Source: Corallochytrium limacisporum (lineage: Eukaryota; Opisthokonta). From it: 64,000 nt of DNA. The stretch spans positions 144,998 through 208,997 of the forward strand of contig PDIP01000077.1 of assembly GCA_002811645.1 (NCBI GenBank), read 5' to 3'. The stretch's first letter is position 1; each line of letters begins with the position of its first letter. Both the position numbers and the translations under genes were made by a program. The notes beneath the pieces are model-generated. The model worked only from the letters and a program-made list of their open reading frames with translations, made no database searches and was not told the origin of the DNA. This document shows positions 59,028 through 64,000 of the stretch, piece after piece.

Positions 59028-60671
59028 CTACGCCTTGCCCGCAGTGTTCTCGACAATGATGTTGTAGCAGGCAGGGAAAGTCAGGAACTCGTCCAGAGCC
59101 TCGTCGCCAATCATTTTCTTCAGCACCTCGGCGGCTCGCTCGTAGGTGGCAGGGAACTTCTCTCCCATCTCCTGCTTGGTCTGGGCGACATTTTCGTCGA
59201 TCAGTTGGCGGACCGAGTCCACTGTCACCTTGAATCCGTCGACCTCAACGCCGTACTTGATCTGCTGGAACAGCTGAGCTCTGCTAATCTCCGCGGTGGC
59301 AGCATCCTCCATGAGGTTGTGGATCGGTACACAGCCCATGCCGCCGAGCCAGGCACCCATGTACTGCAGGCAAATGTCAATGTTTAGTTTGATGCCTTCC
59401 AATGTCAGGTGCCCACTAAAGTCAGTGGACAGCAGATCGTTTTGACCCACATGGACGTCATCCCTTTGCTTGTCAATCTGGTTTGCGTTGGGCATGTGCT
59501 CGTTGAAAATCTTCATCGCGAGGGGAATCAAACCCGGATGGGCAACCCAGGTGCCGTCGTGACCCGCCTTCACCTCGCGCAGCTTATCGTTGGTAACCTT
59601 GTCCATGGCCTTTGCGTTGGCATCGGCATCGGTCTTGATGGGAATTTGGGCTGCCATCCCTCCCATGGCATGCACACCACGACGGTGGCAGGTCTTGATC
59701 AGCAGACGTACATAGGCGTCCATGAATGGAGTGGTCATGGTGACGTCGGAGCGGTTGGGTAGCAGGAATTGCTTGTGCTCAATCAGACGCTTGATGAAGC
59801 TAAAGATGTAGTCCCAGCGACCGCAGTTCAAACCAGAGCTATGCTCCTTGAGCTCAAAGATTATCTCGTCCATCTCAAAGGCGGCAGTAATGGTCTCAAT
59901 CAGCACGGTGGCCCGGATGGTACCCCGGGGCAGACCCACTGCCTGTTGAGCAAAGACGAACACGTTGTTCCACCAGCGGGCCTCGAGGTGGGACTCCAGT
60001 TTGGGAATGTAGAAGTAAGGCCCCTGGCCAATCTGCAGGCTCTTGCGAGCATTGTGGTAGAAGTAGAGACCAAAGTCGAAAAGCGAACCGGACAGGGGCT
60101 CGCCGTCAATCAGAATGTGCTTCTCATCCATGTGCAGACCACGAGGGCGAGCCAGCAGCGTGGCGACCTTGTCGTTGAGCTTGTACTTCTTGCCAGTGGC
60201 AGGGTTTTCGAATTCAATGGTGCGGTGGATGGCGTCGTGCATGTTGACCTGGCCACCCACAGCGTTCTCCCAAGTGGGACTGTTAGAGTCCTCAAAATCA
60301 GCCATGAAGCACTTGGCACCAGAATTTAGGGCGTTGATGATCATCTTGCGGTCGACAGGACCGGTGATCTCCACGCGGCGGTCCTGCAGGCCGGGGGCCA
60401 GCGGTGCAGCCTTCCAGTTACCCTTGCGAATGTGTTCGGTCTCGGGGAGGAAGTCCGGGAGCTCGCCATTGTTGATCTTCTTCTGGCGCTGCTGACGCGA
60501 AGCCAGCAACTCGCGGCGCTGCATGTTGAAGTTGCGGTGCAGCTCAGCGAGGAAACGCAGAGCTTGCAGGGTCAGAATGTGGCCCTGCTGCTCGGTGACC
60601 TCGCCAAGGACCTGGATGCCCTCAGGAGCCAGGGACTTGTTGATGTAGTCCTTTCCCCGCATTTCAGCCAT
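59028..60671 (-). CDS. MLS1: Malate synthase (glyoxylate cycle)
   Basis: From the first ATG, 547 residues; the open frame runs 36 bases further without an ATG. The enzyme condenses glyoxylate and acetyl-CoA to malate. Family motifs are intact: [36 protein letters not shown] (175-180), [13 protein letters not shown] (258-270), the [13 protein letters not shown] signature (369-381) and [14 protein letters not shown] (454-467), with the expected catalytic Asp456. Length fits the A-type enzyme of fungi and plants (about 540-555). The C-terminus is VENTAGKA, not the peroxisomal SKL-type tripeptide usual for fungal malate synthase, so a cytosolic location is possible. The 5' side is 3 kb of CT- and GA-rich DNA. 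Confidence 0.97.
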   Translation of the reverse strand: MAEMRGKDYINKSLAPEGIQVLGEVTEQQGHILTLQALRFLAELHRNFNMQRRELLASRQQRQKKINNGELPDFLPETEHIRKGNWKAAPLAPGLQDRRVEITGPVDRKMIINALNSGAKCFMADFEDSNSPTWENAVGGQVNMHDAIHRTIEFENPATGKKYKLNDKVATLLARPRGLHMDEKHILIDGEPLSGSLFDFGLYFYHNARKSLQIGQGPYFYIPKLESHLEARWWNNVFVFAQQAVGLPRGTIRATVLIETITAAFEMDEIIFELKEHSSGLNCGRWDYIFSFIKRLIEHKQFLLPNRSDVTMTTPFMDAYVRLLIKTCHRRGVHAMGGMAAQIPIKTDADANAKAMDKVTNDKLREVKAGHDGTWVAHPGLIPLAMKIFNEHMPNANQIDKQRDDVHVGQNDLLSTDFSGHLTLEGIKLNIDICLQYMGAWLGGMGCVPIHNLMEDAATAEISRAQLFQQIKYGVEVDGFKVTVDSVRQLIDENVAQTKQEMGEKFPATYERAAEVLKKMIGDEALDEFLTFPACYNIIVENTAGKA

Positions 60672-61412
60672 TGTGTTGTTTTGGTCGTTTTGTTTTATGT
60701 TGTCCACCTGCGATTGTTCCTACAAGTCGAACATTAGCTCCTGGCAGCCGTCCGCATGTCATGCCCTGTGGTCGGCACTGTCACATACCTTTACTGGATC
60801 GTGAGTCTTTATGTGGGACTCTTTTCGTGACTGTGGTACGCAAAGCACTGTAAGACAACAAGACGACGGGCGCTTCAGGGAGCACCTATGTCACGCATCG
60901 AAGCACAGATCTACACTGAAAACAACCAAAGCACAGGCACACACACACACTCACGCAATGTCGGAGAAGAATCTGAACCGCCCAGGACCCAACCCAAACC
61001 CCCTTCTTCCCCCCCCCTCCCCCTGGCCCCGTCCCGTCTACCCGTCCCCGTACTGAATCAACTGCCATGCCAGCCCAAAAAAATCTCGTGTGCCCAGCCA
61101 AAAATGAACCGATACAGCGTTTGGGTGGGTACACAGAGACAGAGACAGAGACAAGGGGAAAGACTGATTGCAAACGTTTTCTGGTTTCGAGGTGTGTCGA
61201 TGGCGGGCGTGTGTTGTGTGTGTGTGTGTGTGTAAGAAAGCCGATCTCTCTGCTGGGTGTAGTCCTTTGACTGAAGCCACAGAGACAGACTGACACAAAG
61301 AGAGAGAGAGAGAGAGGAGAGTGCGTATGTCTGTGTCTGTGTGTATCACCCCCCCTGGGGCAAGGGACGGACGCAGCTGTGAGGAATGAGCCGATCATGC
61401 CTGCCTGTTCGA

Positions 61413-61419
<7 letters not shown>

Positions 61420-61489
<70 letters not shown>
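61420..61489 (+). repeat. (TC)n microsatellite, 35 units
   Basis: A 70-base uninterrupted TC tract, the longest perfect microsatellite in the window, about 750 bp before the malate synthase start codon. Confidence 0.98.
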
Positions 61490-61502
<13 letters not shown>

Positions 61503-63579
61503 GCTCTAGTCCGAATGTATTCTCCACCCACCTTCCTGTTCCTTTCGCTCTCGCTCTTCTCACTCTTTCTCTCTCTTTACATTCTGGCGCGGTCGTCGTT
61601 TCGTTGCCCAGTCTTCCTTTTTATTCAGAAAGGGTTGCTTGCAAAGAGGGAGAGAAGGAGTCAGACAGCGATGGAAGGAGAAGGAGAAGGGGGGGGGGGT
61701 GCGTGTCTGTGTTGGTGTGACATGGGACGGAATGAAACACTGCAAAAATTGGTAGGTTGGTTTTGCGGGCCGTAGCGTGTGTCCGGGTTGTCGGTGTGCC
61801 TTGAAGTCGGTGTGTGCCCACCGCCGCATATCACGCTGGGCACAGGAAGCTGGAGTGGTGCAAGACGCAACCGACGAGGAAGAAATGGAGGAGAAGGAGG
61901 GAAGATTTGTGACTCCACCGACGAGAGCGAGAGAGACAGAGAGACATGCCGGGCTAGAGCCTTTGTTAGGGGGGAGGGTTGGATAGAGTTATTCTGCGCT
62001 GCGCTGCGCTGCAGGGGAGGGGAGAGTCCTCCTTTGACTCTTAATGACGGAGGCACCCCCATTTTTATGCTGGCGTAAGTGGGTTTTTTTCGTTCTTTTT
62101 GAGTTGCTTCGTCGATTCGTCAAAAAGAAAAAAAAAGAAGAAAGGTTGAGAAGAAGACGAGGAGGCGTTAGGGGGGGATCTTACGCAACCTCCCGTCCGG
62201 TGTTATTTACAATCAGTCCTTATCTATAGGCTCAATACCCTGCGAACGAAACTGCTCTGCGTGGGTACCCAGCAGTGCACCCCCGGGCCCACCCCCTCCC
62301 GGGAAGAGGGGAGGAGGGAGTGGGTGAGACCCACGGACCGTGGGCAACCAAGCAAAAATACCCACCCACTCCAAGCCTCGCCTTCCCTTTGCTTCGGTAA
62401 TGAAAAAGGGAGAACAATGGTGGGCCTGCCTAGGCGGCACATAGATTTTCTATGAGGCAGGGGACCGGTTCGGTGGGGGGGGGGGTGCAATTTTGACACT
62501 GACATCTACGGGACGGAAAAACTGGGAGGTTACGGGGAGGTAGAAGGCATGCGCAGTAGTGAATGTACGGTGGCGTGAGCCGGTATGAACGGTTCATCTT
62601 TCGCGAACCGCCACCACTTCTTCGTACGTGGCAATGAGGGTGGGTGCACGTTACCACACCGATCGCTATGCCACCGAGTGCGAACTTGGTATTGAACCTA
62701 TTGAACAGTTTCCGGAACATTGGTGTAAGCGGACAAATGTGGCCTGCCCTTGTTCGCGAAAGTGCGTACGTATCATACCATTCTTAGGTGCCGATGAGTC
62801 CTTGCCCTTATCTTCCCTCCGGCTGGAAAATTACGGTACCAATGAACCAGATCTTTTGCAAATTTTCATTCATTAACTTCCGCAAACGAAAAATTGCCGA
62901 AGCAGGGGGCCACCAAGGGGACCAGGAGAAGAAGGAAGAGAGAGAGAGAGAGGGACCCCCCCCTTCGGGGAGGGGAGGGGAGAAGGAAGGGGGGGAGGTG
63001 GGTGGGTTAGATTAAGAGAAATCACGCCGGTTTTTTTTTTGTTCCCTTCCCCTCCCCCCTTGCTCCCGGCCGGGCGCCAGCGCACTTTGTGGCGGGGTGG
63101 GGTGGTGTGTGTGTGTGTGTAGTTCGTTAATGGCGGCTGTTGCTGACTCCCAATTCCTTACGAACTGTGCCACCAGTAGCGGCGCACCGTATACTATCCT
63201 GGCCCTTTTTTTTTTGTTTTTCGCTTTTTCCCCTCCTCCCTTTTTTTTAATATACACAGCCGTGAGGTGGTGTGTGACGTTTCAGTAGTTTCAGTATTGA
63301 TATTTTTTCCTTCCTTTTCTCGACGGGTATTTTCTTTTCCGTTTGGTCGCTTGGCCAGTCGTGGTGGGTGCGTGTGGCGTGTGCCGTGCGTGCTCTTCTC
63401 TCTGTCTCTCTCTCTGCGATGAAGTACTACTTAGCTGTTGAAATCGTTCCCGACATGATCCGAACACGAACACACACGCACACGCAGGAAACGACTACAG
63501 AAGCGCCTGATGTGAGAAAAGGCACGGCATGCTCGGGAATGATGTCCGAGATGCGCTCTCACTTTTCCTTCCTTTCCAG

Positions 63580-63623
63580 AGAAGCGCGCTGCCATCGCCA
63601 AAAAGACTGGTGGTGGTGCCTAA
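63580..63623 (+). CDS. Possible last exon of an unidentified small basic protein
   Basis: A strong polypyrimidine tract and CAG (ending at 63579) precede a short open stretch that reads KRAAIAKKTGGGA then TAA, in the frame starting AAG at 63582. Such a short basic, Ala/Gly-rich tail would fit a ribosomal or other small basic protein, but I cannot name one. A possible donor (GTGAGA at 63512) does not give a clean fit: joining the 24-nt piece at 63488-63511 in this frame creates TAG. Other frames are also open. Treat as a weak candidate. Confidence 0.2.
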
Positions 63624-63674
63624 GAACAGGCCAATCTAGCACACACGCACTCACTCACTCCCACCTCCCCCCCC

Positions 63675-64000
63675 NNNNNNNNNNNNNNNNNNNNNNNNNN
63701 NNNNNNNNNNNNNNNNNNNNNNNNNNNNNNNNNNNNNNNNNNNNNNNNNNNNNNNNNNNNNNNNNNNNNNNNNNNNNNNNNNNNNNNNNNNNNNNNNNNN
63801 NNNNNNNNNNNNNNNNNNNNNNNNNNNNNNNNNNNNNNNNNNNNNNNNNNNNNNNNNNNNNNNNNNNNNNNNNNNNNNNNNNNNNNNNNNNNNNNNNNNN
63901 NNNNNNNNNNNNNNNNNNNNNNNNNNNNNNNNNNNNNNNNNNNNNNNNNNNNNNNNNNNNNNNNNNNNNNNNNNNNNNNNNNNNNNNNNNNNNNNNNNNN
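63675..64000. other. Assembly gap to window end
   Basis: At least 326 unknown bases, immediately after a run of eight C. Confidence 0.99.

Larger units (their letters stand above)
60672..63674. other. Low-complexity region upstream of malate synthase
   Basis: 3 kb without a supported full gene. It contains (CA)n near 60940, a GA tract at 61300-61316, the long (TC)n at 61420-61489, 11-base G runs at 61689-61699 and 62475-62485, and further GA/GT tracts near 62938-62952 and 63103-63120. A possible short terminal exon is listed separately at 63580-63623. Confidence 0.5.

Noticed and set aside
60672-60707. Upstream extension of malate synthase
   Set aside because: It would need a GTG start; the ATG at 60671 gives the usual family length.

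Overview
The window looks like nuclear DNA of an intron-poor, early-diverging fungus or a close fungal relative. The gene set supports this: malate synthase, a CREB/ATF-like bZIP factor, an HSF-type factor, muskelin, clathrin heavy chain and a DEAH-box (Prp43-type) helicase. Several genes are more animal-like than yeast-like: ITFG2 (a KICSTOR subunit), quinonoid dihydropteridine reductase, and a coproporphyrinogen oxidase with an organelle-type leader. Nearly every recognisable gene is one uninterrupted reading frame, including a 5 kb clathrin heavy chain. The exact lineage cannot be fixed from this sequence alone.

Layout. 1-2074: no supported gene. 2075-2977: HSF-domain factor (+). 2978-19035: a 16 kb gene-free stretch with pyrimidine/purine islands and microsatellites. 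19036-29492: a compact island of Rho-type GTPase (+), dihydropteridine reductase (-), DEAH helicase (+), small coiled-coil protein (-), ITFG2 (+), and an unrecognised mitochondrial-type protein (-) whose reading frame is split. 31079-32371: coproporphyrinogen oxidase (+). 32867-37903: clathrin heavy chain (-). 40247-40939: bZIP factor (-). 40940-56218: a second 15 kb gene-free stretch. 56219-58867: muskelin (+). 59028-60671: malate synthase (-). 60672-63674: low-complexity DNA with one doubtful exon, then an assembly gap to the window end. A second gap (193 N) lies at 24622-24814.

The genes mostly alternate in strand, giving five convergent pairs with short shared 3' regions (56-495 bp) and longer divergent 5' regions. 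They are unrelated housekeeping and regulatory functions (splicing/ribosome biogenesis, heme synthesis, glyoxylate cycle, vesicle coats, nutrient signalling, pteridine recycling) and do not form a pathway cluster. I found no mobile-element protein, CRISPR array, rRNA or convincing tRNA. The points most worth checking are ITFG2 and dihydropteridine reductase in a fungal context, a Rho GTPase without a lipid-anchor motif, a malate synthase without a peroxisomal C-terminus, the split-frame mitochondrial protein, and the two gene deserts with recurrent 11-13 base G/C runs.
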